64,000 nucleotides of DNA from Marasmius tenuissimus (GCA_029532415.1 JAQOTA010000071.1:496001-560000); one strand, 5' to 3'; counted from the first letter of the stretch, positions 24,614 through 36,783 are shown. Made by a program: numbers and translations. The notes: generated from the sequence alone by a model not told the origin.

Positions 24614-26108
24614 TTATGGTGCCGGCTGATATCCCTTCAGGAACTCGAGGAGCTTCCCCTTGCCTTCGGGCCCTGTCACAGGTCTGTCCTCCAATCTCCT
24701 GATAACCTCACTCGAAGGCTGACTGCCCCCTTCCCCATATAGCTTCACTTTCTCGTAGCCTTCCTTTGCGGCGTCAAGCCATGACTGGCTGCATTCTAAG
24801 GCAGCAACGAGATCAGCCTTCGTGATCTTCTTTCCCTGCTCCAGATTAGTCTTATTGTTTTCGCAGGTTGAGTGGAGACTCACAGATGGCCTTGGGGAAC
24901 GCTTGCCGACGAACTCGACGTAGAAGTCCATTACACGCCTCCATTCATCGACTATGTCTGGATTATGGAGGATAATGCCTTTGTTTTTCCGCACACGCTC
25001 TCCTAAGTTCTCACGTTCTAACAGCATCTCCTTCAGGTACTGTACAACAGCCGGATCCCGTTTCATGCCCTTCTGTGTTGCTTCTTTGGAGGATTCTGCA
25101 GGCGAGGGACTGGATTCATGCGTAACAGAAGCGGGCATTGATTGAGTATCAGTCTTCAGGACTGTTCGTTGCTGAGAGAGAGACTTGTGAATTGAAAAGC
25201 GAGGTGAGTTATGATGCAATTCCACTCACCGGCACGTTGACGCTGACGAGTAGATTGCCGTCTCTAGGGAAGCGAAGGGTCTCCGGCGTGAATCTATACG
25301 ACATACAATTGTCAGGTACTACCTCTTTCGCGAAGGTCACGAAGAATCCCCGCATCTCCGCTGAATGCTGATGCCCGATTGATACAGGATCGTCGCCTAG
25401 AAGACGGTGACGGTGTTAGTGGAGACTTCCCGATGATTAGAACACCGCTTACCATCAAGTCGAGCGTTGGTCGCTTGCAATGCCTGGACGAGATCTCTGG
25501 CATGAAATCTCAGGGTGTCCGGCGTCTGAGAGTCGGTATGGACTTCAACAGATATTTCTGCGGTCTGCGGCTGATAGAGCGTGTCTTCTAAGCGGCGCTG
25601 ATCCATAACGAAAACTTGCAAGTTCCTGCGTTCAGGGACAGGCGGCAACGAGATGAGGTGTGGGTTCACTGGCGCCTCGTGAGGTGGAAGAGAGTCAGAG
25701 AGTCGAAAATTGGGAAGAGGAAGCGGATTGGGAAGAGCGAGAGGAAGCTGAGCAGTGAAAGGAGCAAATGCGGCATTAGGAGTAGCTCCCCCCCCAGCAT
25801 GGAAGGACGTTTCGTGGGACTCGGGTAGAGCAATTGGTGGCGGCTTTGTCGTGGTAAATCCGTTGGACCCAGAAAGCAACGCCGCGATTAAGTCGTCTTT
25901 CTTAGCACGATGGACTCCATTGGGAGTTCGAGGCTTATGGGGCCACTTGTCGATTTCCGAGATGACCAGTTCAGCGAGCTCGCTGTTCTTGAGACCTCTG
26001 TGGGGCGAGGAGTGTTATTTGATAGCCGGTAAGTGTTGAGATGGTTACGCACTGTATCTCTGCGAGCTGATACGGACGAGTTGCAGCCATCGTCACTGGT
26101 TCGGCCAT
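24614..26108 (-). CDS. Unnamed protein with SAP-like N-terminus
   Basis: Minus strand, exons 26108-26053, 25997-25453, 25396-25230, 25171-24884 and 24835-24614, 425 codons without a stop. The fourth intron (48 nt) is a multiple of three, so its splicing is inferred from the GTGAGT/GCAG ends. The N-terminal 70 residues (YQLAEIQGLKNSELAELVISEI ... KKDDLIAALL) look like a degenerate SAP-type helix pair. A second, similar KKITKADLVAALECS lies near the C-terminus. The centre is Pro rich, followed by MRGFFVTFAKEVVPDNCMSYRFTPETLRF. I do not recognise the family by name. It faces the nuclease gene tail to tail, with 150 bp between the stops. Confidence 0.65.
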
Positions 26109-26730
26109 GCGGGACTGTTTGGCTACAATGTGGAAGTACCGGAAGCGGGAGAAAGAAGGAAGTAATCGACCTGATCCATGTACCCTCGATAATGTGAAAC
26201 CGCTATCCACTTTCTGCACATCCCCTGTCCACGATCGTGCAAACACCTCCTCACCAGATCACGCATTCACCCGATCTCGCACTGGGAAGAGCTCTGAGGG
26301 CTCAGATGAGCGGATCGGCCTCTCTTTTCTTGCCTGAGAGCCCTGTGGAGTCGATCCGTGCAGGCTGCGGTAAGTTTTACTGCGCTCAGAGGAAGCTACG
26401 GGAGGCCCAAGGCCAATTCATCGCTGAGAGGGATTTCCACAGTCCCTATTCGGGTTTCATCCAGACGGAACGATCGGGCATGGAAAAGGGTTTGATTCGA
26501 GCTAATTACTATACAGGGAAAGGAGCCGCAGATCTCGTCTAACCACAGGGGCAGTGTGGGGTGCCCAGGCGCCCACCCGACCCGACGTTTGGCTGGGGGA
26601 GCGCCCGCAGACGAGGGTAACCAGATCACGTGTGGCTAACCGCAGCGACCCCTGGGCACACAACCACCTTAGGTACATATACTTAGAAGCCAGTACGGAC
26701 ACCCCAATCCCCTTTCTACCCAGCTTCACC
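26109..26730. other. Intergenic region between divergent genes
   Basis: Lies between two divergently oriented starts (26108 on the minus strand, 26731 on the plus strand), so it probably contains both promoters. Only short open frames; nothing recognised. Confidence 0.4.
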
Positions 26731-28966
26731 ATGATTATCGTTATCTGGTGTCTCCTCGAGCAATTTCTGGTCCTCGCTGTGCGAGGCCAGAACCTGATTG
26801 TGCCTTCGTCCTGGGCTGTACGTGCTTCATTGACTGTGGAATATCCACTTACACTATGCGTCTACGGCGGTCCAGAAAACCACTATCAATACCTCTCGCG
26901 AAGAACAAATCAATCGTACGGCAGAAGCGATCGACGCATTCATCGCGTCCGACGACTTTTTCTCCCAGCCTCCTGGTAATCTCTCTGAAACCTATTCGGC
27001 TCATGGGGAATTCCTGGCTTTGATAGCAGACTTCGATATCTTCACAAAGCAGACCAGATACAAGGAAACTGCAAAGCGGCATCTCCTGCCCGCTTTACAG
27101 CAAACGAAGCCAAATCCCAAGTGAGTAAAGTCCACTACTTTTGAACTAGTCCTTATGCGATGTTTTGATTTGGAATTCTACAGACTTGTAAGTGATCCCA
27201 CCGGTGTCTGAGCAGTGGTAATCTTCCATATTTATACCAGTCCAGGAATAAATCGTAAGCTCCTGTTCCTTCTTTGTCCTCGGGACAGTGGGCTACACAC
27301 CTCTGAACACATAGAATTTCCAGTCTTTATGCACAGGCAGCTACCCGTGCGTATCTTGCGTATCAAGACAAGGCATTCTTGGACATTGCAAAGGAATATT
27401 GGAATTCCAGCAGGAGCTTGACGCTCTCTGCTGAAGACGTACAGTCAAGGAGCTCGTCGGCTAAAAGCAAGATCAACTCCACCATTGACCTGACTTGCTC
27501 AAAACGTGACGGTGGGCTGTCTTACGTTGTGAGGGACACGTTTGAACACTGATGCATCAAGACCTTAGGTTCGAAGTACACGCTAGCCGGCGGGACGTTC
27601 CAAAGTGCAGTGAGTATGGCTAAAGTAAAGAAAGGACGCGCCCCGTATTGAACCAAATGGTCCATACAGATCGATGACAACGATCTGACCATAACGACTC
27701 ATGCAACTGCGTAAGGGTCTCAATTGTTCATTAAGCGCTCTCTGCTTTGACTCATCTGACGGCTAGAAACTATCTCACGTACGCTGTCCTCCCTTCCGCC
27801 CGAACTAGGGGATCTTAAATTTTTCGATTTCCGAAGGCTCACCGCCTCGCTCGCAAAAATACCATCAAGTTCAAATAAAATGTACATTGATGTCGCGGAC
27901 CAGATGAGCCGGTTTATGCAAAACGCAATCTACAAAAAAGCTGGGGTCTTCTACAGCGGAATCATAGTGGGGAAGCAAAATTGCACACATCAAGATGACT
28001 GCTGTGAATGACGCCGCGGCCTCGATGCAGGCATTGTCCCTTTTAGCATTGAACTCAAAGAGTGATGATCTTGCGGACGTGTGAGTACTCCTACTACCTA
28101 CTGATTTTCGCAATTGATGTCTCTGTTCAAAGCCTCAGGCCTATAATTAGCCATGCAACTGGGAGTACTTGGAACTCCGTTAATGGTGTCCTTGGTGATT
28201 ATGAGCTACTTGTCTCGTAGTTTGATGGCTGACATGTCATCACAGACCCTCAGAAGTTTCCGAATCAGACAAGAAATAATCCCCGTGCCTCACAAACACT
28301 GCTTCGGAGCTATTTCGATCTGGCTTTCGATAACGAAGCCTTATATCCAGATATGAAGACATATCTTCGCACATACCTCACCATCCAGGCAAGTGCGCTT
28401 TTAATAGTAAAGGTTATCCTTTTTTTAACCACGAGCGCGACCATCAGTACAATGCACTCGTGGGGCAGTCTACTTTTGATAGTGACGCCCCAAATCTATA
28501 CGGAACCGGATCAAAACGTCAGCACGATCAGTACGCACAGTTACTGGCCATCACTACACTATTGGGCGGGGTGATATCAAGCGAGAATGCCACTACACCC
28601 GATACTGATAGTCGCGGCCGACGCCCACAGATTGGAGTCATAGTTGGTGGTGTAGTTGGAGGCGTTTTGGGTCTATTATTGGTTGGCGCAGGATGCTATT
28701 ATTACCTGCGCCGACGAAGGCAGTTGCGGTGCCTGCCAATCGTGGATCCATACCCAGTGGTGATTTCCGAAAAGACAGTCTCCTGGCGAAACTTTGTAAA
28801 GCCTCAGAAGGCTCCAGGACCCCCCAGCATTGCGGTAGCCACATTTCCGGCCACGATACCACCTGCCGTGGAGCCACGTCCCAGTCGTATGCGCAAGGCG
28901 GATAAACGACCGGACTTGGATGACAACCCTCCAGAGTACCGTAGCCAGGCCGAAACTGTAACCTGA
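26731..28966 (+). pseudogene. Secreted, membrane-anchored GH76-like protein, one frameshift
   Basis: The N-terminus MIIVIWCLLEQFLVLAVRGQ is a signal peptide. A 58-nt intron (26818-26875) leads to TSREEQINRTAEAIDAFIAS ... YSAHGEFLALIADFDIFT. Later exons give LYAQAATRAYLAYQDKAFLDIAKEYW, LAGGTF, YIDVADQMSRFMQ, ALSLLALNSK and AFDNEALYPDMKTYLRTYL. The last exon has one transmembrane helix, IGVIVGGVVGGVLGLLLVGAG, then basic RRRRQ and a Pro-rich cytoplasmic tail. This is the layout of fungal proteins related to glycoside hydrolase family 76 (alpha-1,6-mannanase) with a C-terminal anchor. Near 28,005 the match passes from one frame to another without intron signals, which suggests a 1-nt indel. The gene may be dead, or this may be a sequencing error. 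Exact exon ends in the middle are not settled. Confidence 0.6.
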
Positions 28967-30003
28967 CAGTACGAAACGAACTTCTAATTCTTTTCGCCTA
29001 ATAGATCGCCACCCGAACTTTGTGGGAGGTATACATATCATACAGCTTACTCTACATTCCCGAAGTTTGTATCTTCCCCATTGGCTCGTGAACGCAGAGG
29101 AACAGTGAACTTATATACGTATTGGACTTGTACGCATTGGACTGAACTCTGTTCTTACCTACCTTACCGTGTACACAAAACTACATATCTTCTTCATCGC
29201 GACATCTCGTCTCGTCTGTATACCCAAAACCGCTCTCAGTACACCTCTGTCCCATCTCTCTTCTTCCGATGCCATCACTTTCAGCTATCCCTCGCTTACT
29301 GTTCGCGACGTGAGTTCATCTGCTCGATATCTTGTCTATACTTCGGCGAACGTCAAAAAGTGCAGAGCATGGTCTCTGCGTTGGTGGTGTCGGCGGAGAG
29401 TGACGATCCCAGAGCCAACCCTACTACGAATGTATCCTTGTCACAGCCAAGTGGTTATGAGGACCATAGCGTCAGGCAACGACCTACCATACGTAGTCGG
29501 GACAACACCGATGCGCACTTTTGGATGCCCCCTGTTTGGGGCTTGAACCGTTGGGGCGTCCAGAACAACAATCATTGGAGAGGGCAGATCAATCAAATAG
29601 CCGGTGGACAGTTGGTGAGAAATGAAGGTACCACTCGTGAGTCGCCGGTCGCCTCCTTGATTAAGCCGTCCTCAAATTTGTGACAGCATATGAACGCCTT
29701 CTGAAAGCAATCGCCGGTGTAGAAGCATCTCACCAAGCTGAGCAGCAGTTCTCGCGGGGGGCGTGTCTCCCGGGAACCCGTATAGAAGCTCTCAGGGAAA
29801 TCTACGACTGGGGGTCAACGCAACGTCAAAACTCTCCGATTGCTTGGCTCTCAGGTGCTGCCGGGGTCGGAAAATCCGCGATTGCCACGACTATAGCCCA
29901 GTCCTGCGAGAAGGAGGGTCGTCTTGACACTTGTGTCCTCATTCTTTTTCTTTCGATCAGACCCCAAACGTAACAACCCCTCCGCACTCATACTCACCAT
30001 TGC

Positions 30004-30211
30004 TTACACAGCTGGGCGTGAATATTATTTTTGCACGGAAATATGCCAGAAAAATATGACGCCTCACAGTTCAACACATATTCAGTCTGAAGATATTCGA
30101 AATTGAATTGAATTCCGCATATTTGGCAGCAAAAATACTCACCGGAAAGTAAGGCGTCATATTTCTGCTTCATATTCCGCAACAAAATAAGTTTTTGCCC
30201 CAGCTGTGTTA
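30004..30211. mobile_element. 202-bp foldback MITE inside the NACHT gene
   Basis: Element 30007-30208 has perfect 10-bp inverted ends, CACAGCTGGG...CCCAGCTGTG, and is flanked by TTA on both sides (30004-30006, 30209-30211). The inner part is also partly palindromic (AAATATGACGCCT against AGGCGTCATATTT). A TTA duplication is typical of PIF/Harbinger-type MITEs. Removing the element and one TTA restores the NACHT reading frame across ILTIAYSLASASAI. Confidence 0.85.
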
Positions 30212-30502
30212 CAGTCTTGCCTCCGCGTCAGCAATTGCTCGAAATCATATCAAACAAAGGATCTCAAGAGATCCTTCAATTTTGGAGGCCAGGCTGGAGG
30301 ACCAATTCCATGAGCTTATCCTCGCGCCCCTCCTGACATGGAGGAAGCAAAGATCCCCATGGGGCTTCTTTACTGATCTGCCAGGTTCCCCAGTTGTTTC
30401 TGATCTTGTCATTATTGACGGACTGGATGAATGTGGTGATGAGGAAGCCCAGTTCAATGCGCATTCTTTCCATAATCCAGTCCACCTACCAACAAGTACC
30501 CC

Positions 30503-31037
30503 TCTTCTATTGAGCCAGCATAGTTAAATGCACAGTGAGATGAAACTAAAACCTCACATATTGACTATAAGAGAATTCTTGTGTTCTTGCAGATGCTTGC
30601 TAGAGGTGATAATCGAGTAGATTGTCCTAAAGCTTTGAGACGCAAAGTCTCCAGCTTTTATACAAGAGTCCTTGTCTATCTATGAGTCATAGAACATAGG
30701 TAAGTGAGAATATAGCATATGGTACATATTGCATATCAGTAAGCATAAGTGCTCGAAGAGCAGAGTGAGTAAGTAGGCATAGTCATACTAGCTTTCTATC
30801 TAAGTAATCTAGAGAGAAAGCTCAGTCAGCTTTGAATGCTATTGGGTGCAAAGCTGAACCTTGTTATAAACCATAGAGATAAGGTGTGAGTACTGACTAA
30901 CTACAGAGTCCGTCTGAGTAAGTACAGGATCTTTCATACGAGTGCAAGTGTCATAGTGAAAGAGTCTATAAATAATAGACGCGTAAACAACACGTCAATA
31001 AAGTGTATCACATGGTATTCACATGTTCAACATCTTC
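30503..31037. mobile_element. Solo LTR (525 bp) inside the NACHT gene
   Basis: Element 30508-31032 begins TATTGAG (a changed TGTTGA) and ends GTTCAACA, with 5-bp direct repeats TCTTC at 30503-30507 and 31033-31037. These are the marks of an LTR left after recombination of a retrotransposon. Removing it with one TCTTC joins QQVPLF to LLRFLICSRP in frame. It is not similar to the other LTRs in the window by eye. Confidence 0.8.
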
Positions 31038-31444
31038 CTGTTACGATTCCTTATATGCAGTCGTCCGAAAGCGTGGATTCAGGAAGCCTTTGCTGATAAA
31101 TCTCTCTTGCCACTCTCGCAAATGATTAATTTGGACAATTCGCTCACAGCCCAAGGAGACATCAGGCGATACTACCTCCACCATCAGCAAAATACCTGAA
31201 CAGTTGTAAGGCCATTTCATAGCTCAATACCCGTTAGGTAGTATGAAACCCGCTGTACCTGGTTGCGAGCAGGAACGGACTATATAACAGTATTAAAACT
31301 TTTACGAAATCCGGAAAAAGAGCAAGAATCCGTGAGCATGAAACCAGTAAAAAATACCGAATTTGAGTACCTCCTAACGAGTGTCAAGGATGATACCGGA
31401 GAGTGAAACTTGACACGAGTTGCGCAGAATGCACCGGGTTTCGA

Positions 31445-31470
31445 GAGGTTTTAACCAGTTTTGAGGGAGA
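31445..31470 (+). repeat. Left subterminal repeat of the 15.2-kb element
   Basis: Contains AGGTTTTAACCAGTTTTGAG. The reverse complement of the right copy (46069-46096) reads AGGGTTTTAACCAGTTTTGG. Inverted subterminal repeats are characteristic of CACTA-group transposons and may bind transposase. Confidence 0.55.
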
Positions 31471-33525
31471 GTGCCAGATAGCGGAGGTCGCAGCGAGTAT
31501 CGGAGAATGTTATGAGTACCAGCGAGTGCTAGAGAGAGTAACAGGTAGCAGGAAGGCTGACAAAGTCCAGGGTGAGTGTCGGATAGACGAGATTGGCATG
31601 CATTGTTGAGGAGGAGAGCGGTTTCGGAGAATGTATAAGAGTGGGGGGCTTACAACGCGTTGCATAAGTGTAAAGACCTTTCGTGTAGAATACTGGATAG
31701 TGTACCTTTCAATGAGTAGTGAAGCTTTGACCGGAATCTAGAGGGATTAGCAAGAAGCGGCGGCTTCAACGCATAGCGGGTTAGGCAACAAGTACTCATG
31801 TATTTCAGGTAGCCCAACATGTTACTGGAAATGCTACACCAATCACCAATTAGCCATCTCAGAGAAGGGGGACAACAAGTAGAGCAGAAAGCAATTGATT
31901 GTACAGAAAGCATGGTATACACATTAGGAGCAAGCAAGCATTCATCGAAAACATTCTACTACGCAGCATTACCACCAGAGCCATCGGGGGCCTCGCCAGA
32001 CCCTTCACCAGACCCTTCATCAGAACCTTTGCCAGACCTACCAGAGCTATCAGAAGGATCACTGGAAGGAGGAGGAGGATCGTCGCTGGAGGCTGTGGCT
32101 GCCTCTTCAGCATTGATGTCCGCCTCATCTTTGTTCGCCCACGATGCAAGCATCTTCCCCACTTCGCTGTCCTCGGGGACAATGTTCACCTTTGACTCCT
32201 CTCTGAATATCTGTCTGGATAGGACTCATGAGAGATGTACGACGACCAAGTAGGAAAAGCAACTTACTCATTGAGGTATTTGAATGCAAGCACCCGACAC
32301 TTAGCAGGGAGTTCGTGTACGGTTTGGAGCATCATATAATAGAACGTCTATAGCTCAAACGAGCCGGCTTTGCAGCCCCAATGCTCGGCGTCGGATAACG
32401 CAAGCCATATCTACCAATTCATGAGCATCCTAGAAGAGAGAGTAGGAGTAGATTACCTTACCTGGGTAATAATGTATGCCAAAAAGCGGTCGGAAATCTC
32501 GGTGACTCCCAGCTTTTTCGTGTTGCCAGCGCGGGTTCTTCTTTTCTCCTTTGCCAAGCGCAGAGCTGGGCAACGTCAGTAAACCACGGGAGGCCTAGTA
32601 GGAGAAGCAATGAGAACCAATCTGGGGAAAAGGAAAGACAACTCACGTGTTCGATGAGGAAGCCTCAGAATATAGCCGCTCTTCCATCTCCTGCCGCATC
32701 CAGTTTCAATCTTGAGAAATCGTAGAGGAAACCTGGGAATTGTTTGTGCGTGAGCTCAATCTTCTTGGCTTTGGTGTCTTCAATCAACCTAGGACGAGTG
32801 GTCAGTAGGTCTCTGCAACGAATAAAGAACTGCTTACTTGAGTGAAACAGGGTGATCAGCAGGCTTGTCATACATCTCCTTGACACGATCAATGGGGGCA
32901 AGCATGGGTATGATCATGGAGTGGTTGAGACCATGGTTGCTCTTGGCGGCAGCGTCAATGAAAGGGTCAAGGGCATTGTCCTTAACGGCCGATTGCTGGG
33001 GGTTGGTAGCTGAGTATAGCCTTCTTCATATTACAGGTGTCATTACACCTTGATTCTTTGAAAGCTGTATTGATCTACGAAGCGGTCAGCGAGAGAATGA
33101 GGAGTTGGAGGAGTACGAACCAAACTGTAGATGGCTTTGAGGACATAAGATCCTTCAAACTTGTACAAGTTGAGCAGTTGCTTGTACTGCGTGCGGAGGT
33201 AGCCTTGAACATTGCGAAGCACTGTCGAAAGGTTTCTTTCTCGGTTTCCTTCCTGTAGTAGCGCATATAGTAAGTGAGTTGAAAGGAGGGAAAAGACAAA
33301 GTATATGCATACATTTGGCCCAGCATTGTGAAGAGATCGAGGGTTTCGAGACGCTGCCTCTTCTCGTCCTCGGTTTCCTCCTCCTCGCTGGAGGACAGCT
33401 CATCGTCGCCATCGGGATTCATAACAACATCATCATCATTGTCTGTGACCGGACCCTTGAGTTCTTCGGTGAAGCCAAACTGCAACACCAGCTCGATATC
33501 CTTGGTCCATGGATCAATAAACCGC

Positions 33526-36236
33526 TGTAAAGCGCCACTCGCAGTGTATAATAAAATCTAACTCGTAGGTCAAATCCTCCCAACACTCAAGAGTGTAGCT
33601 GAAGGGTGCGGGAATCGGGGATCGGTGTTGATCATAGGTTCCGCTTTTAGCCAGACTGCAATAGTAGGCTGAAGGAAATCTGACTCAAGAAACTATCCAA
33701 CTAAGGTAGCTTCGCCTCTAAAACCAGTTCGGAGGTCAAAAGTGGGGTTCGGAAGAGAGGTTTATAGGTTATTTCGGGGAGTGTAGAGTTTGTTTGGTGC
33801 TTTGGAAGTGCGTTCCTAGGCTTCAACTAGCTTCAGAACCACTTGAACAGCGAGGGGCAACAAGACAATCAAATCAAACAATGGCAATTAAGACTCCAAT
33901 CAAGTCTGTCAATAACCGAAGACCAACTGTCAACGGCAAACAATATCCTCAGCCCAATTAGCTTCGGGAAGTTCAACAATAGCTCAGCCAGTCAAGTCAG
34001 CGTCACAGACAAACAATGCAAAGTCAAGGTCAAGCAAGTGTTCAATGGATTTTCTAGGTTTGTGCAAACAAAGTTCTATTCCGTTCTAATGTCTCTCCAG
34101 AAGCGCTCCCAAGTCAACTAACTACCCAACAAGTGGAATAGCTTCGTATCCTCTGAATACTAATTGTACGGATTGCTTGGGGATTCTTAATGAAAACCCC
34201 ACTGCTTATATACTCTAGGAGGCTCTAATTCTACTGAATTGTACAAATATCAAATAAACCATGCCTCAGAGGCATAAACTACCTACTTTAGAATATACTT
34301 GGAGAGTTTTTGTGTTTAATCTACGCTTTTGAACCCCAAAGTCAAAACCAATAATTTGCTTTGGAAGTATCATCAGCCTCGAACATTCTCTAACATTCTT
34401 TTCTTCCGGGTCTCTCCTATCGATGGTTCCGTTCTGCCTATCTGCCTCCGCAGCATTGATTCTCCGGTTCTAGACCCTTCAATCATCATAGGTCATCCTG
34501 TTCTGTCTGCCTCTGAAGCATATACTCCCTTCGTCTGAAGCAAAGTACTTGCCTCCGAAGTGCTACTAGATGCCTGTATTCATGTAGTTACCCAGCCGTT
34601 CATAGCCAGGTCGATGTCCTTTCCATAGCCCGGATAATTCTGACGTCCTGCCATCCATATGGTCGCCCCACTATATCCAATCTTGGTACCTTGGATACCG
34701 GGTAATAGTTCAATGGTTCAGCCAGAACTCCTACTTGATTCTTCGGTACACCATTCCTTTCTTTCTTAGTCCCTTGCCTTCCAGTGCATTTGAGCACTGC
34801 GTTTTGCTACCAGCACCAACTATGCCCTTAGTACAGTCAAAATCTCCATGTACGAGTACAAGGGAGGTACGTTGACGGTGCAACTCCTTCGATCACTTCT
34901 TGATCATTGTTTAGCGCCCAGTGCCTGGTTCGGATCCACGCCTCTGAAGCGCTAATTTCCTAGTTTCCGAAGTAAAATTTCCACTTCAGCAGCAAGTCCA
35001 GAGGTCAGTAAAAGCAAGTACTAGGTTTTTCCCAATTCCTTGCTTACTTTTCCCCCGAGCGCACTATGGCACGCTTGCATAACATTGAAGATCACTTCCG
35101 CAACTTGCTTTATAGTAAGTCTTTCTATTTTCTAGATTCCGAGGCGGCCTTCTGGCTTCCTCTCCAGAGTTGTAGAAACTCTGGTGGTATCCAGAAGATT
35201 ACTCTGAAAAGATTAAGGAGTGTCGCATCATCCTACCCATTCCACTCGACGCAGAACGAGAGGCTATCCTTGGAATCATCTTCCAGCAGTTCTTTCTCAG
35301 TCGCCACAGATCCATCTACTGGGGCTACGTGATTTGTTACGACATGATCCAGGACGAAATATATCTCTGCAAGGACACCTTTGACCACTTCATTCCTCAC
35401 GACGCCAGGTCTGTCATCGACATGGTCGCCGAGTCCATTGCTCAAGTTGGTTTCCTCGACTTCAAAACCACTCATACTCCTGGAGCTGTCAACGCTTGGA
35501 TTGATGCCGTCGTCAGTTGTGCTGAGTGCCCAGCACCTCCAAAGCTTGACTATACCAAGCTCTCATTCTTCAAGTACTCCCCTGTCATGGGTTGTTGGCT
35601 CTCTCGATCCTTTTCTTTCTATAATCCTATTTTATGTGATCCATTCTATACCAATTATCTAGATCATGAAACCTTCATTGATTCTTATTATCCTGAAGAT
35701 TCCGACGTAGATAATTACTTTGGTTGGGATGAGGTAGCTCTAGCCAATATGGATGACTAGCATAACCTGTAGTATACCTAGTATACTTGAATCAATCATG
35801 CCTCCAAAGCGAGGCCTCGTCCTTATACCAAGCTTCTTGAGGCTCGACTTAGTCTCGCTTTCCGACCATCCATGCTTCCGCGGCATCTTCCTCTGTCTAG
35901 CTCTACTAGTACGAGTCTTCGTCAAGTCTGATTCTATTATTCTAATCCTTAGTACGATGCCTCTGAGCCACTGGAGATATTCCCTTGTTATGACTACAGG
36001 TCCTAGTCGTGCCTCTGAAGTGATACTTTCGTCAGTTATACGACTCCTACAGTTTTCAGAGATAAGGAGAGACGCCTCTGAGGCGCTATTCTCTCCTTAT
36101 GCTAGGAACTGAGCCTTTTACTAGCCACTCAGGACTTGCTCTAGTACTCGTATTACCTAGTCATTTCTTATCTGTTTTACGCTAAAATCGCATAAAAACA
36201 AGGCTCTGAAGCTGCTTTTTAATAGCAGGCGCTACA
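33526..36236 (+). mobile_element. R1: 2.7-kb dispersed repeat element
   Basis: Starts TGTAAAGCGCC and ends GGCGCTACA, an imperfect TG...CA inverted end, inside the minus-strand gene at 31959-36630. A second copy (R2) begins at 62162 with the same first bases and runs to the window end. No direct repeat of the first part is found near the end, so this is not obviously a full LTR element; a very long solo LTR or a DNA transposon are the options. The motif GCCTC(T/C)GAAG(T/C)G or its palindromic form GCCTCTGAGGC recurs along the element (near 34,260, 34,510, 34,552, 34,950, 35,800, 36,010 and 36,072). A clean target duplication was not found. Confidence 0.65.
35176..35760 (+). CDS. Unknown ORF within R1 (partial model)
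   Basis: An open frame continuing upstream of 35329 reads LWWYPEDYSEKIKECRIILP ... QQFFLSRHRSIYWGYVICYDMIQDEIYLC and ends DEVALANMDD. The amino-acid pattern looks coding, with many aromatic residues, and a likely acceptor (TTGTAG) lies at 35170-35175. An upstream ATG at 35066 with donor GTAAGT at 35115 does not join in frame, so the 5' end is unresolved or damaged. No family recognised. Confidence 0.35.
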   Translation, partial: KLWWYPEDYSEKIKECRIILPIPLDAEREAILGIIFQQFFLSRHRSIYWGYVICYDMIQDEIYLCKDTFDHFIPHDARSVIDMVAESIAQVGFLDFKTTHTPGAVNAWIDAVVSCAECPAPPKLDYTKLSFFKYSPVMGCWLSRSFSFYNPILCDPFYTNYLDHETFIDSYYPEDSDVDNYFGWDEVALANMDD

Positions 36237-36783
36237 CTGCACTCAGAACAATCCAATGGAATAGAATGCCTGGAGTGATCTGTTCGCCCTGTAAAATAGT
36301 AAGTATGAGCTCCAAACAAAACGAAGGGGCGAACTCACGGTGAAGTGGCATCCAAGATTGTCTTGGCCCACTTTCTGAACTGTGCCTGGACTGCGTGTTC
36401 ATGTTTTGTAAGCCGAGGTTGTGTTGGAGCTTGAGGTTCTGGGGAACATTGAGATCGACGCTCGGTTGCACGAGCTCGGCCAGTCGGACGGGAGGGATGA
36501 CTTGGGGAGGAGCGGGAGATGGGCATGGAGGAGATGATGGTGGTACAGAAGCAAGAGGCGTTGGGGAAGGGAGGGAGGAATGGGAGGGGGGGTTATTAGG
36601 CTGGGGGAGCGGAGTTTGAAAACGCATCAAGGCGCGTTGCCCTGTATTGACCTAGGGTGCGTATATCACCTCTGTCACACACATCATGTGAGAGGGTCAC
36701 AACTGTACATTTCATGCAGGCATCAATACGAACAACATAAATATGTAGCTAGGTCAAGAAAAAAGAGTAAATACACCAAGAAA

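Larger units (their letters stand above)
29369..31181 (+). pseudogene. NACHT NTPase (NLR-like) gene, N-terminal part
   Basis: Exon 1 (29369-29636) ends in the linker HWRGQINQIAGGQLVRNEG, common before NACHT domains in basidiomycetes. A 50-nt intron follows. Then PGTRIEALREIYDW and the Walker A loop AWLSGAAGVGKSAIATTIA. At about 29,925 the frame changes before SSFFFFRSDPKRNNPSALILTIAY. After a MITE (30007-30208) the match resumes with SLASASAIARNHIKQRISRDPSI and the Walker B LVIIDGLDECG. Another indel lies near 30,455. After a solo LTR (30508-31032) comes RFLICSRPKAWIQEAFADK ... DIRRYYLHH, where a 15.2-kb transposon begins. STAND NTPases of this type are signalling ATPases linked to non-self recognition in fungi. 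The rest of the gene is at 46380-47690. Confidence 0.85.
31959..36630 (-). pseudogene. Unnamed transposon-borne protein gene, split by the R1 repeat
   Basis: Minus strand. The first exon is Pro rich and ends AQFRKWAKTILDAT; after an intron (donor at 36338) comes GEQITPGILFHWIVLSA. Repeat R1 (33526-36236) interrupts here. The match resumes with RFIDPWTKDIELVLQFGFTE, an acidic DDDVV...SSSEEEETEDE stretch, MRYYRK, LNLYKFEGSYVLKAIYSLV, SAVKDNALDPFIDAAAKSN, MIIPMLAPIDRVKEMYDKPA, IELTHKQFPGFLYDF, AYIITQ and MMLQTVHELP. The C-terminus is acidic and Ser/Gly rich. A TGA in AIF-stop-GF replaces what I expect to be Arg. I know this family only as an uncharacterised agaricomycete protein present in many near-identical copies. 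Function unknown; its place inside the Plavaka-type element suggests an accessory role. Confidence 0.6.
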
